A DNA stretch of 64,000 nt from Cristatella mucedo (taxonomy: Eukaryota > Bryozoa > Phylactolaemata > Cristatellidae), in contig WPIO01000012.1 in the NCBI GenBank assembly GCA_009760855.2, forward strand, positions 4,234,001 to 4,298,000. The letters are read 5' to 3'. The notes beneath the pieces are model-generated. The model was given only the letters and a program-made list of their open reading frames with translations, had not been told where the DNA came from and searched no databases. The translations under genes were made by a program, and so were the position numbers. Every line of letters starts with the position of its first letter. Positions within the stretch are counted from its first letter, which is position 1. Positions 10,985-22,777 of this stretch are shown one piece after another.

Positions 10985-12140
10985 ATGCAATAGAGTTTTG
11001 CATATCTTACTCACACAGCATAAGCTGCTTTTGACATGCATTCGGTGTATCCAACGGACTTCATGTCAACGGAAAGAAAGCAACAAAATGAATGTGGGAA
11101 GCCTAGAAAAGTGAGATTAGTTTAGGTAGTGAATGACAAGGAAGCAGCAGCTCCAGACCCCAGGACTAGATGAGCCATAGTTGGCAGCAGGAGATTAGTT
11201 GTTGCACAAAAATCATGGAAGCATGTTCCAAAGTATATGACCTGAAGAATTGAAGCTTCTGTCGCTAAATGTCTTTAAGCTGATTAATGAATAACTAATT
11301 AATCGCCCATACATAACCAGGGGGCTTGATGCTAAAAACGGCAATTATGTAAATGAATTATATATGAAGCAGTCCAGCAAGGTATGAAGCAGCCGAGCCA
11401 TGGCAGGCCTTTTGATCAGCATAAGAACTTTGCTTATTATCTGTCGATCAACTGGCAGCTATCCCTCTCTTTTTTAGTAAAGGATACGTGGTGTCAAACT
11501 TCTGATACTTGAAAGTTAGCCTTGCAACAAGATTCATAGCAATTTGCAGTGGTCTAGTGTCTGTTTTGGCTGCCCTACCAAAAGAAAATTACGATCTGAC
11601 ACGATGGCTAGCTGTTAAAACAGTCCTCTGAATAAAGTTTTTAAGATTTATAAAGACATCAAAAACTGCACCTGAATTCCTTATGTGTGGCAATGGTCAT
11701 ACAACAGAATCACCAATATTGAGAGCTAAGCCTCCTAATGCAACTATGTGCTAAGTATATCAGTTGCTGCAGCAGATTCCGGTGGTTTTTTGCAAATACA
11801 GCTGAGTACCTGCAGTATAAAAGTGATATCCCATCCCATGGGCCTTAAAAACCATTTTCCTAGAGCTTTAGTATAAATGGAGATCAGCATGGGACCGAGG
11901 TCGGACCCTTGAGGGACTCCACAGGTTACTGGTCTCGTGGATGGGACCTGACGGCCATATGCCTCTGATAGAACACGATCAGACAAGGATGATTGAAACC
12001 ACCATCGCCGGTGGTTGCAATCGTCAGCTCACATAATTGCTCCGAAAGTCTGTATTGATACATTACTAAAGCTGTACCAGTATCTAACCGTAGTGACAAC
12101 AACACTGGGACATACAAAACTGTGAAGTCTTCCAAACTAA
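10985..12140 (-). mobile_element. family B LINE, minus strand, decayed
   Basis: The minus strand at 11744-11986 encodes G-V-P-Q-G-S-D-L-G-P and E-S-A-A-A-T, as in the RT of 8580-10015. From about 11620 down to 10985 it matches the C-terminal and 3' UTR segments, ending near a degraded CTATACAAA tail. Many indels. Confidence 0.7.
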
Positions 12141-12189
12141 CAGCTATACGACGTTGCTATGGTTCTACCTCGTTTAGACAGAGATAATA

Positions 12190-12910
12190 CATCTAAATTG
12201 ATCTGTTCAGTTGTGCTGTCTTGGCTCCTGTAACTCACTGCTTGTTGATCTACCGGCCTGTGCAGTCATCGGCTTACATCTGGTGCAAAGCTCAGCAGCT
12301 AATCTTGCTCATCTTGAGTTTCGAAGTTGCCAAATCACTTCACCTCTCGCCGATCCACTGCGACTCACAGTCAAGCAATGCATCCAATGTAAGGTCGTTA
12401 TATTCACTTTTCGGTCCTTTTAGTGTTTGGCTCCAACTTACCTATCCGCTCTTCTCCTAGATCAGGCTATGCATCAAACCGACCACTTTTCGGAATAAGT
12501 GTTTATCCATACCTCCGACAAAACACAAATCATTTTTATAACATGCCTTTTTTTTGAATGCTCCTAAACCTAGAACTAACATGCAGCTGGAATCGTGAAA
12601 ACTCCTGATTTGTTCACATTAAAAAAGAAACCACAAATTTTGTTTTTTTTAGATATTTTTCAGATCGTTTGGCAAGTCCTTGCGAATCGTCCTGTATGCA
12701 CTTGAGCTTGCTCACATACTGCATACTGCCCATAATCAAACTTGCATGCTGACCTTATGCAGGTCACCCCTATCGAGTCATTAGTGTTGTATATCGGGCT
12801 TGATACGATTAACCATTTGGTCTTCCTTCTTTTGCAGCCAATGGAAGTTCCTATAAATAGATTGAGTTTTGTAGAGGCGGCATATCAAATACATTATTTT
12901 TATCTTCACC
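12190..12910 (+). mobile_element. family A LINE 3' end, decayed
   Basis: The + strand resembles the family A C-terminal coding part (A-V-I-G-L-H-L-V-Q-S-S-A-A-N-L-A), followed by the 3' UTR (about 12680-12860) and a degraded ATT tail near 12890. Confidence 0.65.
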
Positions 12911-13126
12911 CATATGCTACCTTACAGGTATATGACTGTCAAACATTTATATCTTTCACCTGCTAGCTGCAACATAAAATTGGTGATTTTGCTAATAAAT
13001 AATCAATTAATTGTTACCAGCCACTGCCTTTCATGGTTCCACATTAATGCAAGGGTGACCACAAAATTGACTTTGACTGAGCACAAACCAATCCATATTT
13101 GTTTGCAAGTTATTGTTGTTTCATAG

Positions 13127-13251
13127 GTGAGAGATGCAAACCAGGAGTGGCAGAGAACTTCAGTCATCGTGAGGCGCTGAGGCATCAACTGATTCAAATT
13201 CTCGCTACCGGTCCGAAATTCTACAGAAAAACTTATCCTTTTCCGAAGCAT
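13127..13251 (+). CDS. UBR1/2-like gene, exon 3
   Basis: Acceptor TAG ends at 13126. The first codon is completed by the G left from exon 2, giving G-E-R-C-K-P-G-V, the equivalent of the UBR1/2 G-E-R-x-x-P-G-V-G motif. The rest (H-R-E-A-L-R-H-Q-L-I-Q-I-L) matches the family's R-E-I-I-H-x-L helix. The exon is 125 bp and ends in phase 0. The donor GTGGGT at 13252 is weaker than the others; a second GT at 13256 would break the frame. Confidence 0.85.
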
Positions 13252-13409
13252 GTGGGTAGTGTCATCTCCTTTTATTGTACTAATGCATTACATACTGAAA
13301 GCTTAATAAACATTCACTTAGTCTACCGATAAATTCATACTTTTTGAGTAATTTGTCATTTATTTTCATTTACCTGCTAATTATTTTGTTTCCTTTTCAT
13401 TGCACACAG

Positions 13410-13556
13410 GGTAGCTATGCCGTTGCAACTGAAGTGTTTGGTGAAGTCTCAAGGCCATTGATAATTGAGGGACAAGAATTTGTCGAATTAATTCCGGATC
13501 TATATAGCGAAGTAAATCCATTATGGTTTGCCTACTCTGATCATGACAAGTATAAA
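13410..13556 (+). CDS. UBR1/2-like gene, exon 4
   Basis: This 147-bp exon (49 codons) starts after CACACAG and ends before GTAAGC. It is separated from exon 3 by an intron of only 158 bp. It encodes V-N-P-L-W-F-A-Y-S-D-H-D-K-Y-K near its end, corresponding to the family's pattern of an aromatic run followed by H/Y-Y-S and basic residues. Phase is 0 on both sides. An 8.9-kb intron full of retroelements follows. Confidence 0.82.
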
Positions 13557-14439
13557 GTAAGCCAGCATTGCTTAAAAGCCTTTATTTATTTGCAGTTTTC
13601 AGATGCTAGGTGAACAAATGTTAAGTTAATGGCAATTATAGATTGCACCGAGAGCTTTTGCAAACTCTTTTTCTGAAAGATAACTAAAAAGAAAATACGT
13701 TATCTTTCATAATTTTAGAATGCTATTTTAGATTATTTTTAATAATTTAAGTTTTACCTTTTTTCATTCGATTACATTTTAGAATTTCACATTTTAAAAT
13801 GAATACGCAAATTTAGTGGCAATCAATACAGTTAACTAATTTTGCAGACGTTATGCTTTCCTGCAAGCTCCTTGTGACTAAATTAGGATTACTTGGTCAA
13901 TGACAATCGTTAGTAGAAATGGTTTAACATTAGCTGACCATATTTCATGTAATACAAATCAAACTTTTAATTAACTTGCCATCTTACGTTATTGATAGGA
14001 AAATAATCTAGTGCTAAGGCATTGAACTACTATTTACTCTGTCGTGTCCTAAGCAATGCAAATAAATAATACATGCAACCGGCTTTGTTGCCAGTCGGTA
14101 ATACATTTGTACGTTGAGTATGAATTGAGTGAGCATCGGTATGTTATTATAAAAGTTTATTTGAGAAAGATAGTCTGAAGCACGGAAACAGTGTTTTGTG
14201 CTCTCACTGCTAAACCTGTTTTTATCTTGATAGCAGAGGCAATAAAAAGAGCTTGGTATTTATTGGGTGATCAGGAAAACTTCCATTAAGTATAGGTTGG
14301 AGTAGTACACATAGAAATAAAAGTCACTGGCAACTGTTCTTTAACAACATTTTTTTGTCAAAATATGGAAAATATTAGTTCTGACAATAGCTCTAATAAG
14401 AACTTACTCTAAATTGATACTTGGAATGGACTGCTGGGC
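13557..14439. other. AT-rich intron sequence
   Basis: Start of the 8.9-kb intron after UBR exon 4. No feature was recognised. Confidence 0.5.
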
Positions 14440-16830
14440 TCAAACATAAGAAGTCATTCGTTAAAGGCAATCTCCTTATCTCTCTACTACTCACAGACTT
14501 GATTACCTGTCACTTCATCGGCGACGGGCAGTTATAGGAAAACCTCTTAAATTCTGCCTACTAAATGTCGGTTTGAAATAAGCCGAGGAGTTTCTTATAT
14601 GTTATCATGTGATCCACGAAAAGATTGATGCATTTTTTCATATAGGAACTCCGATGACAATTATTTCGAGTAGGTGTACATCTGAAACCGCCCCCATCCG
14701 AGTTCTGATTGCATCAGTTCTTGTTTTCCGGCAAGTTTAGTGACAGGTTTTGTTGTTCCTGAATCGTTTTGCTATACAATGCATAGTTTATCGCATGGGT
14801 AATTGTTTGAATGAGTTGAAATGAGGCCTTCAGCAAGGACAATACCTCTCACCAACGACATACATGGACATCTTTCAGGATGTCTACATTTGTTTATAGA
14901 GAGATTTTCAGAGTTCCCCAATACAATATTTGCGTATGACAGGCCGTTATCGATCGCTTAAGACATTAATATCCACGTTGAAAACGCTATCAACATCCAG
15001 GTCAGCTCGTTTCTTGATAGTCTAGAGAATGTGAGTTTGGTTGAACACATTAGTCATACCGCACACATTGGTTGCCATATTCTAGATCTTGTGATCACTT
15101 AGGGTGTCTTCGGCATTTACCTTGTGGTGAGCTCCCTAACCATGTTTGATCACCGTTTGGTCTCGTTTACTGTGCCTGCTCATTTTTACATACTCCCTTG
15201 TATATAATGTCAAACGTTTTCAGCAAAATAACGTAAAATGCATTGAAGTAGACACATTTAATAAATCTACTTTTGATGAAGGTCTTCTTAATCTGGACCC
15301 AGACTCTACCGATAGCCTCGATGCCCTCACAGATGCAGTGAACATCACACTTATAGTGCTCGTGACAAGCATGCTCCAGTGCATTCATCTTTGTATTGAA
15401 TCATAGAGAAACCTTTCAACTTACAACTACTTCAAAAATATTTGCCGTGTTATGGGCTGGCTTAAACTGTGTTCCAGGAAATTAGGGTCTCATGCAGATA
15501 TAGTCAATTTCAAAGACTTCTTTCGCCTTTACAGACAGAATTTTTGCAAAGAGCCGTGGCTGTTTTCTTCCCTGGAAAACGGAATTTCTGCCTGTCAAAC
15601 CTATAGCAGATGTACGAGATAGTAAACAATTTACTGGCCAATGCCAGAAGGTCTGACTGCACAGATATTGCGGCTCAGCCAAAAAAGTCTTCATCTGTTT
15701 CCTAATAAGAAAATGTGCACATGCATGCCTCCATAAAGCCCCCTCCGAGTAAAGCTATTGTGTATTCAGCCAGTTATCTTCCTTAAAAGAGTTTTCAATA
15801 TTTTTGTATGTCATGTGACTATCCTAATAACGTCTAGTATAAAGAGCTTGTCTCCTGAAGACCCTATAACATCATCTATGTGGTCTTCACTTGCAAGGCC
15901 AACTAAGCTCTTCCGTAAACGAGATTGTAAATGCTCCTTTAGTAAAAGGAAGTCCTAAATAAGTCCTTCAAATCGGCGATCGTTATGCCACTACTTGAAA
16001 AGACAGGATTCCTAGCAGAGGTCCCTGCTAACTAGCACCCAGTCCATTCTTCCTTTATTGACATTCTTGAAAAAATTGTTGCTAAGCCACAAGCTGCACA
16101 TATTACAATGACAAAGATGTCTGAAACTTTTTAATCAGGGTACTTGAGGAAGCATTAAACTAAAAATATTTTCCTATGAGTAAACAATGACCTTCTATGT
16201 GGTGACGATGACGAGAATGTCAATGCCCTTGATCTGCTGGATATATCGGCTGCCTTCAATACCATTGATCACAATGTCCTACTTAAGCAATTGAGAACAA
16301 TTGGTCTTGCAGACGAGGCACTGGCATGGGTTAAGTTTAACTTCCTCGATCATGTTCAGTCCGTTTTACGTGAGGGTTTAATCCAAAGGAAGGGGTCACT
16401 TATTGATCGTATCATAGGTCCATCATCGTTCCCTAGCTCTCCATTTATACTCGACCTCTGGGAATTATTAAGGCCCGTGGAATTGCATATCACTTGTTTT
16501 CGGACGTTAGCCAGCTGCATTTGTCATTCCAACCTTAGGAAAGTCTGCTGCAGTGACTGCTAACATGAATGCCATCTTTGCTAAGATTCGATTTAGAATG
16601 TCGGAAAAATAATTGAAAATAAAGGACAATAAAAACGAACTACAGCTGGACACCCTTCCAGCATGGTTAGATTAAAAGGATTTCCTCTGCTGATAGGTGA
16701 TGCTGTTCAGAGACCATGAACAAGTGCCAGTAATTTACGTGTCGTTTTTTACAGCTGCCTAAATTAATAAAAGCCCAATTCAAACGACTGCTTCAAAAGC
16801 TGTTAATCCCGCTCGATAACTATATGAGAT
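14440..16830 (+). mobile_element. family B LINE, long decayed copy with endonuclease region
   Basis: The order is an endonuclease start resembling L-K-F-C-L-L-N-V near 14550, an endonuclease end resembling H-I-L-D-L-V-I-T near 15090, the linker, then RT from L-E-K-T-G-F near 15990 to A-D-E-A-L-A-W-V near 16310. The RT matches 8580-10015. Dozens of stops and shifts. It is the only copy in the window that shows the upstream half of family B. Confidence 0.7.
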
Positions 16831-16889
16831 AAGGTCCTTTCTTTCACACTTGCTTCCAAAACCGTTTTCCAAAATTAACCCCACAAAGT

Positions 16890-17165
16890 TCTCTTGGTCT
16901 AGTGTAGCTTTCTTGAGAAGTGGCCGCCAATTACAGCTTTTTTGAAAGGTGCTGGAACATGACCGGAGGGTAATGACATATTATTGATAGGTATTAAGCA
17001 TGGCAGCAGCAGATCAATGCAACGTAGGAGCAGGACAGTGGTAATAGGGTCCACAGGACATGTTGTCTTGTTTGATTGAGATACGAACTTCATAACTAGA
17101 TCACTAGTGACCTGCTTAAATGTAGACATTGAGGTCCAGCCCGGAATCGGGGAGCAGCATTTCCA
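16890..17165 (-). mobile_element. family A fragment (linker and start of RT), minus strand
   Basis: The minus strand contains P-I-P-G-W-T-S-M-S-T-F-K and D-P-I-T-T, almost the same as 19076-19270 in the near-complete copy. It lies next to the 3' end of that copy, so it is a separate insertion or a duplicated segment. Confidence 0.65.
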
Positions 17166-17659
17166 AAAGAATGTCAAAAGAATGTCAAAAGTGCCCATTA
17201 CTTGTCCACATCAAGAGATAAGCTGCCTGTGAGTCGCCCACTGAGGTAGTGGTTCAACATCGTTATTCTGCCCCACATAAGCTTTCCTTCGTGGTCAGTG
17301 AAGCAAAGCCCTAGTACGGGACTTCCGGCCAAGTATTCCTGGGTCTTAGCTACGATCTTGAGTTGACGTAGGAGAGATAACACGCTCATTCGTGACAATG
17401 TCATTGTTAGTGATCATACCGTCAACGTAATAATAATAATAATAATGCACTTGATAAAGCACCCTTAGAGGACTTAATCTCTTTCTAGGCGCTTTACATT
17501 TGCTGCAAAAGGAAATGCAATTGAATTGTGAGTAATATCATGCTCGATAAACAAACAAAATAAATAACATGCTTAGGGCCAAATGTACAGCATCAGCATG
17601 CAAATGTGGTTAGTGGCAGCATGCACAGTGGCAGCACCCATAAGCACATCAAGGAAGAA

Positions 17660-18412
17660 TCACAGGGACCCACTAAATGCTGTCCTTAATAGGTGTGTTT
17701 TTAAATTCTTTATAGATGTGGTCAGATCAGGGGATGTTCTGACACAGGTCGGCAGGAAGTTCCATGCTTTGGGGGCATACAAACTAAATGCATGGTCTCC
17801 ACACAATTTAAGGTTTGTACCAGGTATTTGTAGACTGTTGGATTCCGATAATCTGGTGGTACGATCCTTGGCCAGGTGGGATAGTAGATCTGAGAGATAG
17901 GCTGGAGCCAAAGAAGGAAGTGACATAAAAGTGAGCAGCAAAACCTTGAGGTCGATTGGCTGCTTGACTAGTAGCCAGTGCAGGTCGGCGAGTAGTGGAG
18001 TAATGTAGCAACTGCAACGTTCACGACAGACTATCCTAACTGCTGAGTTTTGCACCAGTGGTAATCGCGTGATCTCACATACCGGTAGGCCAGCTAGAAG
18101 TGAGTTGCAGAAGTCGAGACAGGATGCCACGAATGCATTGGCCAACTTTGATGTGGTATGCTTATCAAAATAAGCCCGAATTTGAGCAATGTTATGAAGC
18201 TGAAAATAGGCAGATTTGACTGTAGAGCTGATACGGTCGTCTAATGAGAGTTTACTTTTGAATATGACACCTACGTTTCGAGCTGATTTGACGGGATATA
18301 TGCTGGCAGAACCAATTTTGAGCTTCAGCCTTTCCAATATGTGAATCACACTGGTTTTGCCTATAACTAGCAAGTTATTTTTATCATTTTGTTTTGGAAA
18401 ATTTGATGCCAT
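17660..18412 (-). pseudogene. family A RT C-terminal region
   Basis: About 250 codons are open. They carry N-L-L-V-I-G-K, S-A-R-N-V-G-V-I-F, L-D-F-C-N-S-L-L-A-G-L-P, L-V-Q-N-S-A-V-R and K-A-W-N-F-L-P, and end F-S-G-S-L like every other family A copy here. The frame overlaps the RT core by a frameshift at about 18367-18412. Confidence 0.85.
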
Positions 18413-18945
18413 CCATATGCGAATGCCATCAATACGTGCAGCAAGTGAGAATTCGATGTGCTCGACGGCTGGGAGGGATCAAATTTAAGGTACAACTGTT
18501 TGTCATCCGCATAGAAGTGAAAGCCTAGATTGTGCTTGGCAATCAAATCAGCAAGAGGGAGAATATAAACCGAGAAAAGAACTGGACCAAGCACGGAGCC
18601 CCAAAGTACGCCATATTTCGGAGGTGCCTTAGATGATCTTAGTCCATTCAAGGCAATACTCGGGAGTCTCCCACTGAGATAAGACCTGAACCACTGCAGA
18701 GCAGTGCCTGTGACACCCAGGCAAGATGAGAGGTGCTCTAGAAGAACTTTGTGATCGATGGCATCTATCGCTGCCGAAAGGTCGAGCAAAACAAGCCGAG
18801 ACACTCTACCCATGTCTGGGATCCTAAGTAGGCCGTTGTATACCCTAAGCAATGCTGACTCTGTGGAGTGATTAGTTCTAAAGCCAGACTGGAACTTACT
18901 AGCAAGGTGTGAGGTTTCAATATATGAGGTTAGCTGGTTAGCCAC
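18367..18945 (-). pseudogene. family A RT core
   Basis: It contains K-F-Q-S-G-F-R-T-N-H-S-T-E-S-A, L-L-D-L-S-A-A-I-D-A-I-D-H (the usual F of A-A-F-D replaced by I), G-V-L-W-G-S-V-L-G-P (P-Q of G-V-P-Q-G changed to L-W) and F-Y-A-D-D-K-Q-L-Y. The catalytic aspartates remain but conserved positions are altered, consistent with decay. Confidence 0.85.
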
Positions 18946-19335
18946 GACCTGTTCCAGTGTCTTTGATAAGAATGGTAGAAGAGAGCTTGGCCGTAGCTTA
19001 AGTTATATTTGTCTGGCGTCTATTTCTTGCGAAGTTGCCTGACTACAGTTTTTTGAAAGGTGCTGGGACATGACCTCAGGCTGATGACATATTAATGATG
19101 TTGGTTATGCATTGCAGCAGCCGGTCTATGCAACGTGTGAGCAGGGCAGTGGGGATAGGGTCCAGATGACTTGTTGTCTTCTTTGATCGAGATACGAACT
19201 TCCGGACTAGATCACTAGTAACATGCTTAAATGTAGACATTGAGGTCCAGCCAGGAATCGGGGAACAGTATTCTAGTGGGATGCTGTCATCGCAGGGAAG
19301 GATTACCTGATCTTTTCGAACTTCTGCACAAAGAA

Positions 19336-19620
19336 TCAAAAGAAGTGGCCGGCTAGATCATCAGGAGGATCCTCAGGTAAGGAGCTAATCTGGGAGCGGT
19401 TGAGGAGATGGTTTATCTTTGACAGCAGTATTTTTGGATTGTGCATCTGTGATTCAACAATGTTTCTACTAAAGCTAGACTTGGCCATTGATAGGATCGA
19501 TTGGTACGATCTACAGCAGTCTTCATATGCCTGTCGATGGACAGTCAGTCCTGATCTTCTGTATGCTTTTTCAAGCTTTCGCTTAGTAGACCTGGCTAGT
19601 TTAGTTTCTGTGCTAACCAT
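19336..19620 (-). pseudogene. family A linker between endonuclease and RT
   Basis: Basic, arginine- and lysine-rich region with Y-R-R-S-G-L-T and S-R-N-I-V-E-S, followed by N-P-K-I-L-L-S-K-I-N-H-L-L. CR1/Jockey ORF2 proteins have a similar region just before the RT. The frame continues, shifted, into 19076-19339 with D-P-I-P-T-A-L-L-T-R-C-I-D. Confidence 0.7.
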
Positions 19621-19899
19621 CGGCCGTCTGGGCCGGGCACACAGTGGGCTTGGTCAGAGGTGTAAAATCGTCGAGCGAGTCAGCAGTGTCGTGTTGTAGC
19701 TATCTACCAATGATTTCAGATCGGAGGGAGGACTGAGCAGCAGAGGTGAAGCAGATTTTAACACACGGACAGCATCGATATCAAGGCAGTTGATGTTTTG
19801 TGATTCACGGGTTATATTATAGGAGGAGGTGGGCACACTGTTGATTTAATGAGATGTGCATGTGGTCAGCTAAGCTGGATTTGGTAGTAATTGGTGATG

Positions 19900-20045
19900 T
19901 CTGTTTAGTTTAGTGGTTAAGGGGCTCGCCCCGACCAAGGTCTGACTGAGGTCGTGGGCTCGAGCCCCGAAGCATGTGTGAAGAGCGTGAAATTAAGTTC
20001 GCTTGGGGCGCTATATAAGTGAATTATATTTTACTTGCATGTATG
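19900..20045 (+). mobile_element. tRNA-derived SINE inserted in the family A LINE
   Basis: A tRNA-like head has an A-box-like TAGTGGTTAAG (about 19911) and a B-box-like GGGCTCGAGCCCC (about 19957). The tail reads GGCGCTATATAAGTGAATTA (about 20008-20027). Comparison with the related LINE at 30180 shows the empty site, where TGGTGATG runs directly into ACAAA. Only a 3-bp ATG overlap is seen at the ends. Confidence 0.78.
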
Positions 20046-20088
20046 ACAAAATGCAGTTGAATGAGTAAATCTGGTCGAGTGTGTGACA

Positions 20089-20403
20089 TTAGATGTGAGT
20101 AGGACCATGCACATGAGCCACAAGAGACAATGAGTCAGTCAATGCACGAAATTTGGTGCTGAATGCATCAGATAAGTTATCAAATTGAACATTGGAATCA
20201 CCCATAACTATGAAGAATCGATTTCTTGCACACATAATCGAAATAAAATCGGAGAAATCCGAGATAAAGAAGGATTTAGTACCTGGTGGGCGATAGGCTA
20301 CTGCCACTATCAGTAACTTCTTTTCGGATGAGACCAAGACAATGGATTCAAAAGACTGCTTTGAGGCTACTGCAAGTGGTTTGAAGTTTAATTTCGAGTG
20401 CAC
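20089..20403 (-). pseudogene. family A AP-type endonuclease domain
   Basis: About 104 codons include V-A-Y-R-P-P-G-T, F-S-D-F-I-S and V-M-G-D-S-N-V-Q-F-D. These are the endonuclease signature of CR1/L2/Jockey-type ORF2 proteins, which nicks the target DNA for reverse transcription. S replaces the usual F in G-D-F-N. The start is truncated by a frameshift; the homologous N-terminal piece continues to about 20600. Confidence 0.8.
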
Positions 20404-20585
20404 GATGATAGCAACTTTGCCTCCGGTTTTGATTGATCTAGTGGTGTGAGCAAACGAGAAACCCTATTGGTTTACGTCTTTAATTGTCGGGCAGTTTATC
20501 GATTGGAGCTAAGTTTCAGCTAGGGCGAGCAGGTGAATGCCGTTTTCAGAAATAAGGTCGCTTATTACCAGAGGTTTATTGCAAA

Positions 20586-21050
20586 TTAAGCAAGGATTCC
20601 AAAGGCAAGTGTTAAGTCTGGCTGATATGATCTGGATGATCTTGCTGATGAGTTACAACAGGCCTGATGACCACAGTGAAGCATGTGGGGGGAGCTTGCT
20701 GAGTGGTTCGAGACAATGGTAGGAATACCAAAGGAGCTGATACTCAGCTCACATTTCCAGCCTAACGAGCAGGGTATGACCTGGCAGTTCCGGCCACTGC
20801 TGCAGCTACTGGGCGCTTTTCTTTCGGTAATGAAAAGTTCATTTTTTTGCTTAGCAATAACATTAATATATAGGAATGCATTTGATCTACGATGACGAAG
20901 CGATAACAGCTGCTGGCGATCATAACTAACATGCAGGTTACTAGCCGTCAGTGTAGCTAAGGCAGAGTACCTGAATGGGAGACCTAGCAGCCCGAAACGA
21001 TAAGCGTTTAGATATCCATAGGCACGTAATTTCTTATGGGCTACGGTCAA
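20586..21050 (-). pseudogene. family A region upstream of the endonuclease
   Basis: A 154-codon frame lies just before the endonuclease on the same strand and has a homologue at 31923-32195. It could be the start of ORF2 or the end of an ORF1-type protein. I see no known domain. Confidence 0.5.
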
Positions 21051-21099
21051 ATAGCAATCCGAATAACTTCAAACAAGTCGTAGCTTTATCGTTTCCGTA

Positions 21100-21685
21100 A
21101 ACGATGTTCACAAGCACTTCGGTTTTCGGAAGACTTCTGCAACAAACACGAGAGCACGTTAGAGTGCTCTCTGTCAGGTGGCTAGAGAAAAAGATATCTC
21201 ACAAGTTTGACCACGTGTCTTGTTTGCTAAAATTGCTAGGAACGTTTCCGGTGGATCAAAGGATACAGAGCTTATTTAGCTTACTCACGAGGCCAGCCAT
21301 GGTTTGGCTTCTCCAAAACCTAGCTGAACTGCAGCAACATTTTCAGTACGGTTCTGTACAGAAAATTTAGTTCTTCCATTTTTTCAATCAAAGGCCGTTA
21401 GCGACAGACGCTTTAGCTTAGCAGGTCCTAGACTGTGGAACTCACTTCCACCATTATTATGCGACGAAAAATACTTGCCTGCTGCCGACTATGGGTCATC
21501 CTTAGAGGTCCTGAGCTGCTACTTCCAATGCTACCTACTAACTAAACTGCTCTGCTGACTCAGCTATGCTTTTAAATTAATATTTGTAAAGCGAGGTTAA
21601 GTCTGTTGGCGACCGAATGCGTACGGAAAGCGGCTTAGTCTTCGAGTTGGCTATACAAAGTATCCTGTGTGGTGACCATATACTC
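21100..21685 (+). mobile_element. family B LINE 3' end
   Basis: It matches the C-terminal half of the 8580-10015 copy: F-D-H-V-S-C-L-L-K-L-L, P-V-D-Q-R-I-Q and the decayed L-D-C-G-T block. It finishes with GGCTATACAAAG near 21652. Confidence 0.72.
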
Positions 21686-21956
21686 TTTAAGAATTTGTAA
21701 AGTTACCGACAGAGATAAATCAGATTACATTAATCATTATTGAATTCGAGCATTTAGTATACAAACGTAACTCTGTTTGATCGAGTTTTACAATTGAAAA
21801 TGTGCTCAGCATTTCATTCACTGAAAGCATGTGTTTCACCGGTATAGCCCAGTTGTTGTGGTTATGCTCAAACTGTAGTATTTCTTAATGAATTGAACTA
21901 AATAATTCATGGGCTCGAGCACTGGCAGACCTTAGCCTTCACGGGTGTGTGCCAGA

Positions 21957-22250
21957 AATGGTGATGGCAGACGTCGGCAAAATCCGGCCTTTATACCTGA
22001 AAGGCCCTAGCTAGCACTCCAGTCCCGCACCTCGGAGAGAACTCTCTGTCTTTATGGGCACTTTACATTTGTTACAAGCAAAGCACAATCGAATGGTCGG
22101 TAATTAAATTGTTTTGGTTGCAAGCCCATTTCTTATAGCTGGTTGCAGTCTTAAATGTTGTCCAGGTTTATTTTCACAACTCATGTCATGTACTTGCTTG
22201 AACAGAAGCAAATGGCCGGTTTGAGGGGTTAAATGTCTTCTCCTATAATT
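21957..22250 (+). repeat. dispersed repeat, copy 1 (second copy at 47330), with an A tail inside
   Basis: GGCC followed by AGCTARCACTCCAGT, and a later segment around CAGGTTTATTTTCACAACTC, also occur at 47350-47500 with the same order and spacing once a family A tail fragment (22033-22105) is removed. The family is unidentified. Confidence 0.5.
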
Positions 22251-22476
22251 GCCCTGCCTGCCTTTGCATCAAATCAGGCTTTTTGGTCATTAGTTCATCT
22301 GACCGCGCCCACCCGGAGAGGCAGCGGAGTGGGAGCGGTTTTTTCAGGCTTAGTGAATTCTTAGCCTGGAAAGCCAAAAAGCCAAAAAGCTCGAAAGCTG
22401 AAGTTTAACTTCTGGATTAATTTCGCTATCGATTAAGCTTCGGCATATCGTTTAGATCCGGCAAGCTCAAATTCAG
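22251..22476. other. intron end before UBR exon 5
   Basis: It includes a short direct repeat (AAAGCCAAAAAGCC). Nothing else was recognised. Confidence 0.5.
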
Positions 22477-22674
22477 AAAATGGAAAAGGCCAAAGTCGGT
22501 GGCATCGAGGAAAGATTCATACTAGCAGTGCCTACACCTCCAATTTTCAGCAACAACCTATCTAACGTTATACGACTACTTTACTGCGACGTTATGTTGC
22601 TCATAATGAAACGCGTTTTGGGAACTTTACTTAATGACGTTGTTTCACCTCAGTGTGAAGACCATTGCATGAAG
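22477..22674 (+). CDS. UBR1/2-like gene, exon 5
   Basis: Acceptor CAG ends at 22476 and donor GTAAAT begins at 22675. The 198 bp are 66 full codons. They encode P-T-P-P-I-F followed by L-L-Y-C-D-V-M-L-L-I-M. UBR2 has a proline-rich turn and then a Q-S-D-V-M-L-C-I-M helix at the same place. The frame could start at the ATG at 22480, but the upstream splice site and the in-phase join to exon 4 show that this methionine is internal. Confidence 0.87.
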
Positions 22675-22777
22675 GTAAATGCTCTTGCCTACCGGTTCTG
22701 CCATGGCAATTGCTCATTAAACCTTAAGAAAAGCTCTATCACACTGCATAGAATCTTTACTTTTGTCGTGGGTGCAG

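Larger units (their letters stand above)
17423..21055 (-). mobile_element. family A LINE (CR1/L2-like), near-complete copy, minus strand
   Basis: This is the reference copy. Minus-strand order from the right: N-terminal extension (21050-20586), AP-type endonuclease (20600-20089) with A-Y-R-P-P-G and V-M-G-D-S-N-V, a SINE insertion (19900-20045), linker (19620-19336), RT N-terminus (19339-19076), RT core (18945-18367) with F-Y-A-D-D, and the C-terminal tail (18412-17660). The 3' UTR and (ATT)n end follow at about 17430-17450. It has frameshifts and a few stops, so it is inactive. Confidence 0.85.
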
